A DNA stretch of 64,000 nt from Billgrantia lactosivorans (lineage in GTDB: Bacteria; Pseudomonadota; Gammaproteobacteria; Pseudomonadales; Halomonadaceae), in the NCBI RefSeq assembly GCF_003254665.1, contig NZ_QHGY01000004.1, positions 297,454 through 361,453 on the forward strand. Direction: 5' to 3'. Made by a program: the position numbers and the translations under genes. This document shows, one piece after another, positions 44,363-52,146 of the stretch. Positions within the stretch are counted from its first letter, which is position 1; each line of letters starts with the position of its first letter. The notes under the pieces were generated by a model that saw nothing but the letters and a program-made list of their open reading frames with translations, was not told the DNA's origin and did not search any database.

Positions 44363-45028
44363 ATGCCCCCGACACATACCTTGATGGTCGCCGACGACCA
44401 TCCGTTGTTTCGCGAAGCCATCGGAGCCGTGATCGAGACGGGGCTGCCGGGGTGCCGACTGCTGGAGGCAGATAGCCTGGCCCGGGCCCTGGAGCAAGCT
44501 CAATGCCGGCAGGACATCGACCTGCTGCTGCTCGATCTCGACCTGCCGGATGCGGAAGGCCTATCCGGCCTGGCACAGCTGCGCGAGGCATTGCCTCAAT
44601 TGGCGGTCGCCATCGTATCGGCCGAACAGGATCGACGAATCGTGCTCGATGCCATCGGCATGGGCGCGGTGGGTTACATCCCCAAGTCCACTCCCCGCAC
44701 GACGCTACTCAATGCCCTGGCCCACATGCTCGAGGGCCAGGTCTATCTTCCTCCCGATATCATGCGCCGCCCTCCTGCTTCCGGCCCCGCGTCCCCACGC
44801 CAGGCAGAGACGGCCTTCGCCACCCACATCGGCTCGCTGACCGACAAGCAGCGAGAGGTCCTGGCCCTGATGATACGTGGTTACTCCAACAAGCTGATCG
44901 CCCGCGAACTCGATATCGCCGAGACGACGGTGAAGACACATGTTTCGGCCATCCTGCGCAAGCTCGGCGTCACCAGCCGGGTGCAGGCCATTGTGGCGGC
45001 AGGTGCCCAGGAAACGTACCACGGCTGA
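44363..45028 (+). CDS. LuxR/NarL-family response regulator, ErbR/AgmR-like
   Basis: This 221-residue response regulator has acidic residues D11-D12 (LMVADDHPLFREAIG), phosphorylation site D58 (LLLLDLDLPDAEG) and a C-terminal LuxR-type HTH (SLTDKQREVLALMIRGYSNKLIARELDIAETTVKTHVSAILRKLGVTSRVQAI). The place beside exaC and beside a NahK-like kinase recalls the P. aeruginosa PA1975-PA1984 region, where AgmR/ErbR controls ethanol oxidation. The ATG at 44363 has GGAGAG upstream. A cognate kinase is not certain: either of the two hybrid kinases nearby is possible. Confidence 0.85.
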   Translation: MPPTHTLMVADDHPLFREAIGAVIETGLPGCRLLEADSLARALEQAQCRQDIDLLLLDLDLPDAEGLSGLAQLREALPQLAVAIVSAEQDRRIVLDAIGMGAVGYIPKSTPRTTLLNALAHMLEGQVYLPPDIMRRPPASGPASPRQAETAFATHIGSLTDKQREVLALMIRGYSNKLIARELDIAETTVKTHVSAILRKLGVTSRVQAIVAAGAQETYHG

Positions 45029-45045
45029 CGGCCCCCGGCACGGCT

Positions 45046-46464
45046 CTAGCCTCGCTCTGCCCTCACCGAAGCGAGGCGTTGCAGCAGCAACATGCGCAAG
45101 CGCAGAGGCTTTAAAGGCTTGAGCAGGCAATCGAACCCTTCGCGACGTGCCCTGACCTTGAGGGCAGCGTCATGGTTAGCGGTAATCAATACGACCGGCA
45201 GTCCAGGACAACGTTGGCGCAGCTTGACTGCCACGGCGATGCCATCCTCGGCGCAGGCCATGTCGCTCAGGTGGTAGTCGATCAGCAGGATATCGGGAGG
45301 CGATTCTCTGCCCTGCCCATCGATCTCACCGAGCGAAGCCGCCGTGACGACCCGGCACCCCCAGCCGCACAAGAGCGCCTCCATGCCCTCCCGTATGGCC
45401 CTATCGTTATCGATCACCCACACCGTACCGCCAATCGATGGCGCAGCCGAGTCGTAGCGCGGCTTGGGCTCTGCACGATTCGCCGCGACCCGTGTGGCTC
45501 CCGCATAAGGCACCAGAATGGAAAACAGAGCCCCGTGCCCCGGTCGCGAAACCAGCCGCAGCGGGTGTTCCAACATGGCACTGATTCGATCGACAATGGC
45601 CAGCCCCAGGCCCAACCCGCGGTCACGTTCGTCCACGCTGTTACCAAGCCGGCGGAACTCCTGGAAAATCGCCTGCTGATGCGCCTCCTCGATGCCGGGG
45701 CCGGTATCGCCCACCACGATTTCGAGCCCCCCGGGCCGATGACGACAACCCAGCAGGATCCGCCCTTGCTGGGTATAGCGGATGGCGTTGGACAAGAAAT
45801 TGCGCACTACTCGTGCCAGCAGCGCCAGATCCGATTCAATCATCTCTTGGCTGGCCACGTATCGCAGCGTCAGACCGCATACCGAAGCCATCTGACGGTA
45901 CTCCTCGGCGAGCACGTCCAGCAGCTCATTGGCCCGGAACGGCGCCTTGTCCGGCTTGAGCAGCCCGGCATCGAGGCGTGAGATATCCACCAGCGTCCCG
46001 AGCAACGCCTCCACGTCCTTCAACGAACGGGCGACATTGCCAACCAGGCGGCGCGAAGGGTCAGGCAAGTCGTGCTCCTCGAGGGCACAGGTGAACAGGC
46101 GCGCCGCGTTCAGCGGCTGCAGCAGATCGTGGCTGACCGCCGCCAGGAAACGGGTCTTGGAGTGATTGGCGGCTTCTGCCTCGGCCTTGGCCTGGTGCAA
46201 CTCGAGCAGGGTCTGCTGCAGCGCCTCGGTACGCTCGCGCACCTGTTCGGCCAGCAGCACGGTATGCTCGAACGCCGCGTATGGGGCTCCGCCCACGGTG
46301 CTACCGGCTTCCACCCGTTCGATCAGCGAGGCGCAGATGCGCCGCAACCGCAGGTTTTCTTGCTCGAGGGCCAAGGCTCTCTCTTCGGGGCTGCCGGCCG
46401 CCTCAGGTGGGCGGGAGAGATCCAATGGCGACCCCGGTGAAGGTCTGATTGAGGTGCATGCCAT
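45046..46464 (-). CDS. Hybrid sensor histidine kinase, NahK/ErcS-like
   Basis: This 472-residue cytoplasmic hybrid kinase starts with a coiled coil (ALALEQENLRLRRICASLIERVE), then the DHp helix with the phospho-accepting His in FLAAVSHDLLQPLNAARLF, an ATPase domain (N box FLSNAIRYT; GDTGPGIEEAHQ; GLGLGLAIVDR) and a C-terminal receiver (TVWVIDNDRAIREGMEALLCGWGC; LLIDYHLSD; KPLKPLRLRMLL). It has no sensor domain of its own, like NahK, which is controlled by the NO sensor NosP encoded next to it. ATG 46464 has GGAG upstream and overlaps the end of the FIST gene by 62 bp; other starts are possible. Confidence 0.85.
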   Translation of the reverse strand: MACTSIRPSPGSPLDLSRPPEAAGSPEERALALEQENLRLRRICASLIERVEAGSTVGGAPYAAFEHTVLLAEQVRERTEALQQTLLELHQAKAEAEAANHSKTRFLAAVSHDLLQPLNAARLFTCALEEHDLPDPSRRLVGNVARSLKDVEALLGTLVDISRLDAGLLKPDKAPFRANELLDVLAEEYRQMASVCGLTLRYVASQEMIESDLALLARVVRNFLSNAIRYTQQGRILLGCRHRPGGLEIVVGDTGPGIEEAHQQAIFQEFRRLGNSVDERDRGLGLGLAIVDRISAMLEHPLRLVSRPGHGALFSILVPYAGATRVAANRAEPKPRYDSAAPSIGGTVWVIDNDRAIREGMEALLCGWGCRVVTAASLGEIDGQGRESPPDILLIDYHLSDMACAEDGIAVAVKLRQRCPGLPVVLITANHDAALKVRARREGFDCLLKPLKPLRLRMLLLQRLASVRAERG

Positions 46465-47590
46465 GGTACTGCTCTCCATAGGTATTGAAACCGATGACCC
46501 CGGCACGTCCGACAAGTCGGGACGCCTCTGCGACCTGACCCAGGCTCTCCAGTTCGAGCCTTCTCAGAAAGCAATCGCAGCCGAGTATCAAGGCCGGCTC
46601 GCCAAGCCGCTGTCGCAGCCCGGCCAGTACGCTTTCGAGCTCATCCAGCAACGGGGCAGGTCGCATGGCCGTCAGCACGATGCCGTTCTCGACGGCACAG
46701 TAGAAGCTGAGGCTGCCGTCATCGTTCACTCGCTGAATGGAGCGAACATAGTGGTGTTCGCCGATTCGCACGGCCAAGGGGTGTCGAGCAAAGATGTCAG
46801 GCGTCAATGCTTCGAGGGACATGCCCACCAAGCGGGCATACTCCTCGGCCGCCGGCGCAGCGTTGAGCTCCAGCACCCGGCGACGTTCAGTGTCGGCACG
46901 TGTCACCACCAGCTTCATCGCCTGAGGACGGAGATGGTGAGCAGTGAACACTTCGAACGGCAGTGGCGTGTGAAACATGACGACGACCGCCGCATCGCTA
47001 TGGAAGCGTCCATCGAAGAAGACATGAGTATGGGCCAGGCGATTGTCGTCCCCGGCCGAGCCACCGAAACTCGGTATGCTGCCTAACGCCGTATCAAGCG
47101 TAGCCAGCACCTCCTCCTCGCTGCTGGAGAGCCCATCCAGCAGGGTCATGACGAAACGATTTCCGACGTGATCGCCCGAGGCCAAGCTTCGGCAATTCTC
47201 GAGCAGTCCGCCGATGAGTCGCTGGGCCTGAATCAGGTCGAAAGCGGCGAGATCGTCGATCAGGGCGCAGGAGAGGGAGAACCGCCGACGGCCGAATCCT
47301 ATCGCCACGATACAGCCCCGGCAGTAACCTTTCGGCGTGATCTCTCCCGCCGTGGTGCATCCCGCCAGCTCCACGCCGGAAAAGGCCTCGCGCATGGCGC
47401 TTCCCAGGTCATCGAGAGCATACTCTGCGCTGCAGAAGAACAGCACGAAGCCCAGTTCAGGGCTTGCCAGCGCTTCGGCCAACTCGCGAGCCGCTGATTC
47501 AGGGTCATGCTGCTCGCTGAATGCGGTGCGAAGGGCTGGCTCAACGGCTCGGTGCCCCCGTCCCTCAGGTTTGACAGCGCATGGATCCAT
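46403..47590 (-). CDS. nosP: FIST-domain sensor, NosP-like
   Basis: This 395-residue protein has FIST N and C domains (LGFVLFFCSAEYALDDLGSAMREAFSGVELAGCTTAGEITPKGYCRGCIVAIGF near the start; GFNTYGEQYHGMHLNQTFTGVAIG at the end). NosP is a FIST protein that binds haem and nitric oxide in Pseudomonas and Shewanella and regulates the co-encoded kinase NahK. Here the FIST gene overlaps a NahK-like kinase gene, which supports that function; the haem ligand is not visible to me by eye. ATG 47590 follows a perfect GGAGG; a GTG at 47611 is less likely. Alternative: a FIST protein sensing another small ligand. Confidence 0.8.
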   Translation of the reverse strand: MDPCAVKPEGRGHRAVEPALRTAFSEQHDPESAARELAEALASPELGFVLFFCSAEYALDDLGSAMREAFSGVELAGCTTAGEITPKGYCRGCIVAIGFGRRRFSLSCALIDDLAAFDLIQAQRLIGGLLENCRSLASGDHVGNRFVMTLLDGLSSSEEEVLATLDTALGSIPSFGGSAGDDNRLAHTHVFFDGRFHSDAAVVVMFHTPLPFEVFTAHHLRPQAMKLVVTRADTERRRVLELNAAPAAEEYARLVGMSLEALTPDIFARHPLAVRIGEHHYVRSIQRVNDDGSLSFYCAVENGIVLTAMRPAPLLDELESVLAGLRQRLGEPALILGCDCFLRRLELESLGQVAEASRLVGRAGVIGFNTYGEQYHGMHLNQTFTGVAIGSLPPT

Positions 47591-47656
47591 GACATCCCTC
47601 CGCGATTTCACTCAGTTTATGGCGTGGGGCGTGTCACAACGCAAGCTTCTGTCGCG

Positions 47657-49840
47657 CTACTCCTGGCGCTGACGCTCCCTCAGCCAGCGCTCCAGCGCCG
47701 CTACCGTGACGGGTATGTCGGCCAGCAGCCCGCGCAGTTCGATCGCCGCCTCGGTACGATGCTCGGCGTGGGCTAGCCGCTCCAGGCGTTGGGCGATGGC
47801 GGCCAGGTGCTGCCCGCCCAGACTCCCCGACTCGCCCTTGATGCGATGGGCCCCCTCCGCCAACGCCGCCATATCGCCTCGCTCCAGGGCTGCCTGCAGG
47901 TTGTCGGCATGCTGCTGCAACTGCTCGCGATGCACGGCGAACAGGGTGGCGAGCGCCTCTGCTCCCAGCGTTTCCTGCAGCTCGGAAAGCACGCTCTCAT
48001 CGACGATGCCGTCCGGCGAGCCCTCGCCTGCCGACGGGAGCGAAGAATCGGGCTTCGCCCGCCCCGACAGGCCATGCCTGAGCGAAGCCGCCAGTTCGTC
48101 TCGCCGCAGCGGTTTCACCAGATAGTCGGTCATGCCCGCCGTCAGGCAGCGTTCGCGCTCCGCTCCCGGGCCGCCCGCGGTCATCGCCACGATCGGCACC
48201 CTGGCGCTCCAGCCGCCGGCCGCTCGCAGGCGCCGCGTGGTCTCCAGGCCGTCCATGCCGGGCATCTGCACGTCCATGAAGACCAGGTCGAAGGCCTCTC
48301 GGTCGGCCAGTTCGAGGGCCCTTCGCCCATTCTCCGCCACTCGGACATGACAGCCATGGCGTTCGAGCAGCGCCACCGCCACCTGCTGGTTCACCGGGTC
48401 GTCCTCGACCAGCAGCACCCTGCCGCTCACCTTGGTTTCCCGCAGCGCCGACTCGGGCCGCTCCGGCTCATGATCGCCATGGGCCGGCTCCAGCGGCAGC
48501 TCGATCCAGAAGCGGCTGCCCTGGCCGGGCTGGCTATCCACGCCGATCGTGCCGCCCATCGCTTCAGCCAGCCGCCGGCAGATCGCCAGGCCGAGCCCGG
48601 TACCGCCATAGCGCCTTGCCGTCGAGGCATCGCCCTGACGAAAGGGCTCGAAGAGCCAGCCAAGCTTGTCCTTCGGAATGCCGGGACCGGTATCGCAGAC
48701 GGCCAGCCTGAGCCGCCCCTGCGCGCTCACCGTCGCCTCGACCCGCACCTCGCCTCGCTCGGTGAACTTGATGGCGTTGGAGAGCAGGTTGAGCAGTACC
48801 TGTCGCAGCCGGGTGGGGTCCCCCATGAGCTGCTCGGGCAGGGCCGGCGACAGGTGGTTCACCAGCTCAAGCCCCTTGGCCCGGGCGCGGGGGGCGAAGA
48901 GTTCGCAGGCATCCACGACCAGCGCCGCGAGGCGGAAGGGACGCCGCTCGAGCTCCAGCCTGCCCGACTCGATCTTGGAGAAGTCGAGAATGTCGTTGAT
49001 CAGTTCCAGCAGGCGCGCCGCGCTGACGTGCAGGGTGCGGGCATATTCGCGTGACTGGGCATCGATCGGTTGCTCGAGCAGCAGATCGCTCATGCCGATG
49101 ACGCCGTTGAGAGGCGTGCGGATCTCGTGGCTGACGGTGGCCAGGAACTCCGACTTCGACTGGCTGGCGGCCTCGGCCCGGCGGGCGGTGGCCTGCAGCT
49201 TGCGGCTCAGGGATTCGAGCGAGCGACGCGCCTCGGCGTTGTCACGCGCCTCGCGGACCAGGAACACGAACACCAGCAGGGCGGCCAGGCTCATGGCCAG
49301 GATCAGCGCCAGCAGCAGGGCGTAGAGGGTCTGCAGCACCTTCCGGTCTTGGGTAGTCGATTCGGCTAGATGGCCGTTGAGGGCGACGATCAGCTGTTCG
49401 GTCACGCCTCCCACTCGTTCGAGCCGATCGGACAGGACCCAACGCTCCCCCTCCCCCAGTTGGCCGATTTCGTCGAGCAGGCGATCGATGTCATCCATCA
49501 TCACGACCAGATCGGACAGGAGCCGGTCGGCCTGGGGCATCTCGGCCAACAGCTGATTGACGTCGCCCCGCTGCAGCAGGTTGACGCGACTGTAGATCAG
49601 CTCGAAGCGCAGGCGCAGCGCTTCGAGGGAGCGGGCGTTCTCCGCTCGCAGCGCCAGGTCGCTGCGCATCTGGATGATGTCACGGTCGAGCTTGTAGGCG
49701 TGCCAGGTCGCATCGCCGACCACGCTATGATGAAGCTGCTCCTGGCGCCAGGCGGCCAGACCCACCACCACCAGGGCGGCAGTGAAGAACACCAGGGCTG
49801 CCGCCGCCCCCAGCTTCAGCCGTAGCGGGTAGCGCAACAT
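47657..49840 (-). CDS. Membrane hybrid histidine kinase with receiver and Hpt domains
   Basis: This 727-residue kinase has TM1 at about 10-30, a helical periplasmic sensor (about 31-168), TM2 at about 170-195, a short coiled coil, the DHp helix FLATVSHEIRTPLNGVIGMS, an ATPase domain (N box LLNLLSNAIKFTERG; DTGPGIP; GGTGLGLAI), a receiver (LLVEDDPVNQQVA; DLVFMDVQMPGMDG; KPLRRDELAA) and a C-terminal Hpt domain (AHRIKGESGSLGGQ). This is a complete phosphorelay in one chain. It begins 27 bp after the cysteine-free Oxidored_molyb-like gene, so the periplasmic protein may be its signal partner, and ends 66 bp before nosP. Confidence 0.88.
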   Translation of the reverse strand: MLRYPLRLKLGAAAALVFFTAALVVVGLAAWRQEQLHHSVVGDATWHAYKLDRDIIQMRSDLALRAENARSLEALRLRFELIYSRVNLLQRGDVNQLLAEMPQADRLLSDLVVMMDDIDRLLDEIGQLGEGERWVLSDRLERVGGVTEQLIVALNGHLAESTTQDRKVLQTLYALLLALILAMSLAALLVFVFLVREARDNAEARRSLESLSRKLQATARRAEAASQSKSEFLATVSHEIRTPLNGVIGMSDLLLEQPIDAQSREYARTLHVSAARLLELINDILDFSKIESGRLELERRPFRLAALVVDACELFAPRARAKGLELVNHLSPALPEQLMGDPTRLRQVLLNLLSNAIKFTERGEVRVEATVSAQGRLRLAVCDTGPGIPKDKLGWLFEPFRQGDASTARRYGGTGLGLAICRRLAEAMGGTIGVDSQPGQGSRFWIELPLEPAHGDHEPERPESALRETKVSGRVLLVEDDPVNQQVAVALLERHGCHVRVAENGRRALELADREAFDLVFMDVQMPGMDGLETTRRLRAAGGWSARVPIVAMTAGGPGAERERCLTAGMTDYLVKPLRRDELAASLRHGLSGRAKPDSSLPSAGEGSPDGIVDESVLSELQETLGAEALATLFAVHREQLQQHADNLQAALERGDMAALAEGAHRIKGESGSLGGQHLAAIAQRLERLAHAEHRTEAAIELRGLLADIPVTVAALERWLRERQRQE

Positions 49841-49867
49841 GCGGCGGTGCCTCGCGTCGAGGCCGGG

Positions 49868-50389
49868 TTACGGGACATGGATGCTGCCCACGTGCCATAC
49901 GGAGCGATGGCGAATGGTTTCGTTGTGCAACTCGGGGTGGTCGTCGAAGGGGTAGAGCACGAACATCGGCCCCAGGTCGCGCACCGCGATCGGCTCGCCG
50001 TCACGCTGGAGGGCGAGGATGACGTCATAGTCGTGAAAGTCGGTGATCGGCACTTCGGTTTCGTACTCGTTCAATGCCTGGATCCGCACATGGTCCCCCT
50101 GCGTGCCTGCCGCCTCCAGCAGGGCGCGAAGCAAGGGCCCCTCGAAGCGGCCGATACCCTCGGTCCAGGGTGTGCTCGTCTCGATCTCTCGCTGGGGAAG
50201 CGACATCAGCAGTTCCCGATCGAGCTGCAGTTCATCGCCAACATTGGGATGTTCGATGGCCCCCGTCACCCTGAGCAGGACTTCCCCCTGGGGAGGGGGT
50301 AGCGGATCGGCCATCACCGGCGACGAAACGCAGGCCAGGAGAAGCAGGCCAAGGGACAGGACGGTGGGACTGGGCCACGAAAAGGACAT
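49868..50389 (-). CDS. Periplasmic Oxidored_molyb-like protein without cysteine in the mature part
   Basis: This 173-residue protein has a signal peptide (residues 1-27, cleaved after SPVMA) and a mature domain resembling the molybdopterin-binding domain of sulphite oxidase-like proteins (VTGAIEHPNVGDELQLDRELLMSLPQREIET; FEGPLLRALLEAAG; DVILALQRDGEPIAVRDLGPMFVLYPFD). True members bind the molybdenum through a cysteine, but the mature sequence here has none, so it probably does not hold the usual cofactor. The hybrid kinase gene follows 27 bp later, suggesting a periplasmic sensing role. A hairpin lies upstream. Confidence 0.75.
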   Translation of the reverse strand: MSFSWPSPTVLSLGLLLLACVSSPVMADPLPPPQGEVLLRVTGAIEHPNVGDELQLDRELLMSLPQREIETSTPWTEGIGRFEGPLLRALLEAAGTQGDHVRIQALNEYETEVPITDFHDYDVILALQRDGEPIAVRDLGPMFVLYPFDDHPELHNETIRHRSVWHVGSIHVP

Positions 50390-50473
50390 TGAGGGCTTCC
50401 ATGTTCATTGCAAAGCCCCAAGCCTACGCGAATCCCAAGAAAAGTTCAGGTGGCACAACGCACGAGGCGAATG

Positions 50474-50498
50474 GCAGGAGGGGCGTGCCCCCTCCTGC
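50474..50498. terminator. GC hairpin between DUF2189 and the Oxidored_molyb-like gene
   Basis: GCAGGAGGGG (50474-50483) and CCCCTCCTGC (50489-50498) form a 10-bp stem with a five-base loop, 11 bases after the DUF2189 stop on the minus strand. No T tract is seen. It probably ends or trims the DUF2189 mRNA. Confidence 0.5.
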
Positions 50499-50509
50499 GA
50501 CGCCCATCC

Positions 50510-51322
50510 TCACGAAGCCTCGTCCTTGTGTTCACAGCGCACCAGGTCCTCGTAGGCATGCCAGCTGGCATGCCCCAGCACCGGCAGGATCAGCGCCAGG
50601 CCGATATAGAAGGTCAGCACCCCCACCAGGACGCTGGCGGTGAGAATGACGGCCCACAGCAGCATCGGCCGGAAGTTGCGGGCCACGGCGCGCACGCTGG
50701 CCTCGATGCCTTCCATGAAGGTCAGGTCCTGGTCCATCAGGGTCGGGATGGCCACCACGCTGATGGTGAAGGCGCCGAAGGCCAGCACCGCCCCCACCGC
50801 GGTGCCCACCGCGATCAGGCCGAGCCCGTCCGGGGTGGTCAGCAGCGAGGCGTAGAGCTCCGCCGCCCCGGGCGCCTCGAAGCCGAAGAAGAGCGCGAAC
50901 AGCAGCGTGGCCAGGCGGATCCAGGCGAGAAAGAAGATCATCATCATCACGCCCATCATCGCCAGCTGCCCCGCATGCGGGCGCCAGGCTCCGAAGGCGT
51001 CACCCAGATGTGGCGCGCGGCCCTCCTCGATTGCACGACTGATGCCGTAGGAGCCGACCGCCACCAGCGGCCCGAGGAACATGAAGCCCGCCACCAGTGG
51101 CAGCAACCAGTGCCACAGGTCGAGCACGATGGCGCCGGCCGTGATGGCGATGCTCAGGCCGACCCAGAACATGCCGTAGGCGAGACTGACCGCGGCGGCC
51201 TGGCGGAAGTCCTCGAAGCCGGCCATCAGCCAGGCCCTGGGCCTGTCCATGCCGATCGGGTTGATGGTGATCTTGACGTTGGGAGCGGAGGGCTGTCCGG
51301 CGCTTCTTGTGGCTGCATTCAT
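50510..51322 (-). CDS. DUF2189 inner-membrane protein
   Basis: This 270-residue membrane protein matches DUF2189: an N-terminal soluble stretch (NVKITINPIGMDRPRAWLMAGFEDFRQA) and five or six membrane segments (SLAYGMFWVGLSIAITAGAIV, WLLPLVAGFMFLGPLVAVGSYGISRAIEEG, ATLLFALFFGF, and others). No function is known for the family. ATG 51322 was preferred over a codon at 51346. It lies alone between the kinase cluster and the TAXI-TRAP operon, with a long gap upstream. Confidence 0.8.
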   Translation of the reverse strand: MNAATRSAGQPSAPNVKITINPIGMDRPRAWLMAGFEDFRQAAAVSLAYGMFWVGLSIAITAGAIVLDLWHWLLPLVAGFMFLGPLVAVGSYGISRAIEEGRAPHLGDAFGAWRPHAGQLAMMGVMMMIFFLAWIRLATLLFALFFGFEAPGAAELYASLLTTPDGLGLIAVGTAVGAVLAFGAFTISVVAIPTLMDQDLTFMEGIEASVRAVARNFRPMLLWAVILTASVLVGVLTFYIGLALILPVLGHASWHAYEDLVRCEHKDEAS

Positions 51323-51705
51323 TGTCGTACCCCGTTTGGTCGCCATGAGAAGGACGATGCGAGCGTTTTACCGGCCGGGAGGTCCGGGTGACGTCTTGTT
51401 GTCGTACCACTCTACTGTAGTTGAGCGCGCTCAAGGCTGCCGCGCAAAGTTGTCAACGCAGCGAGCAAACCGCCCCCGTCTGGGCGGCGGTCAGGCGGCG
51501 CTCTTGGGCGCCTGGGAGGAAGCAAACGACGCGGTCGACGAGACGGCCGCCGACACGATCCTGGCGGGCGTCGCTCACGGGCAGGAGGGCTATTCCAAGG
51601 CGGCGGCCCGACGCCGCTCGCGTCACCGCAGCGAACACGCCACGGTCTTGCATGGCGCGATCCGCCAGGCCCCCGGGAGGGAGCCTGGCGTCGCGGCCCG
51701 CCGGC
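51323..51705. other. Gap between the UspA gene and the DUF2189 gene
   Basis: These 383 bases hold no recognisable gene; short frames on both strands lack family features. The left part should contain the DUF2189 promoter. Near the right end CGCCAGGC (51663-51670) and GCCTGGCG (51683-51690) form an 8-bp stem with a 12-base loop, 15 bases after the uspA stop; it may close the TAXI-TRAP-uspA transcript although no T tract follows. Confidence 0.5.
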
Positions 51706-52134
51706 TCAGCGCACGATCATCACCGAGATCTTCGAGTGGTGCACCACGTGCTCGGCGTTAGGGCCCAACACGTAGTCGGCAAACTTGCGCTTGTTGTGCG
51801 AGGCCATCACGATCAGATCGACCTGGAGCTTCTTGGCCGCCTTGACGATCGCCTCCCACGGCGAGCCGTCGACGATCACCGACTGCACCTTGATGTCATC
51901 GGGCACGTGCTCCTGGATGAAGCGGTGCTGGGCCTGGGACAGCGCCTCGTGCGCCTTCTGCGCGAAGTCGCTCGGGAAGTAGGAGCCGACCAGTGGCATG
52001 TGGTAGTCCGGCAGTACCGTCACCACGTGCAGCGAGGCGCCGAAGGTACGGCACAGGGTCAGCGCCGTGGGTAGCGCCTTGGTCCAGGAGGATTCCTCGT
52101 TGAGGTCCACCGGCAGCATGATCTTGTCGTACAT
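51706..52134 (-). CDS. Universal stress protein, TeaD-like position
   Basis: This 142-residue UspA-family protein has the start MYDKIMLPVDLNEESSWTKAL and the C-terminal strand-loop VDLIVMASHNKRKFADYVLGPNAEHVVHHSKISVMIVR. The nucleotide-binding motif is of the ASH...LLG-N-A type rather than the full G-x2-G-x9-G-S form. It begins 12 bp after a TRAP permease gene, the same arrangement as TeaD next to the ectoine TRAP system TeaABC of Halomonas elongata, where the stress protein tunes transporter activity. The transporter here is of the TAXI type, so this is an analogous, not identical, arrangement. Confidence 0.87.
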   Translation of the reverse strand: MYDKIMLPVDLNEESSWTKALPTALTLCRTFGASLHVVTVLPDYHMPLVGSYFPSDFAQKAHEALSQAQHRFIQEHVPDDIKVQSVIVDGSPWEAIVKAAKKLQVDLIVMASHNKRKFADYVLGPNAEHVVHHSKISVMIVR

Positions 52135-52146
52135 CTTCCCCCCTCC

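Noticed and set aside
51453..51653. Short minus-strand frame in the gap after uspA
   Set aside because: No family resemblance and no convincing ribosome-binding site.
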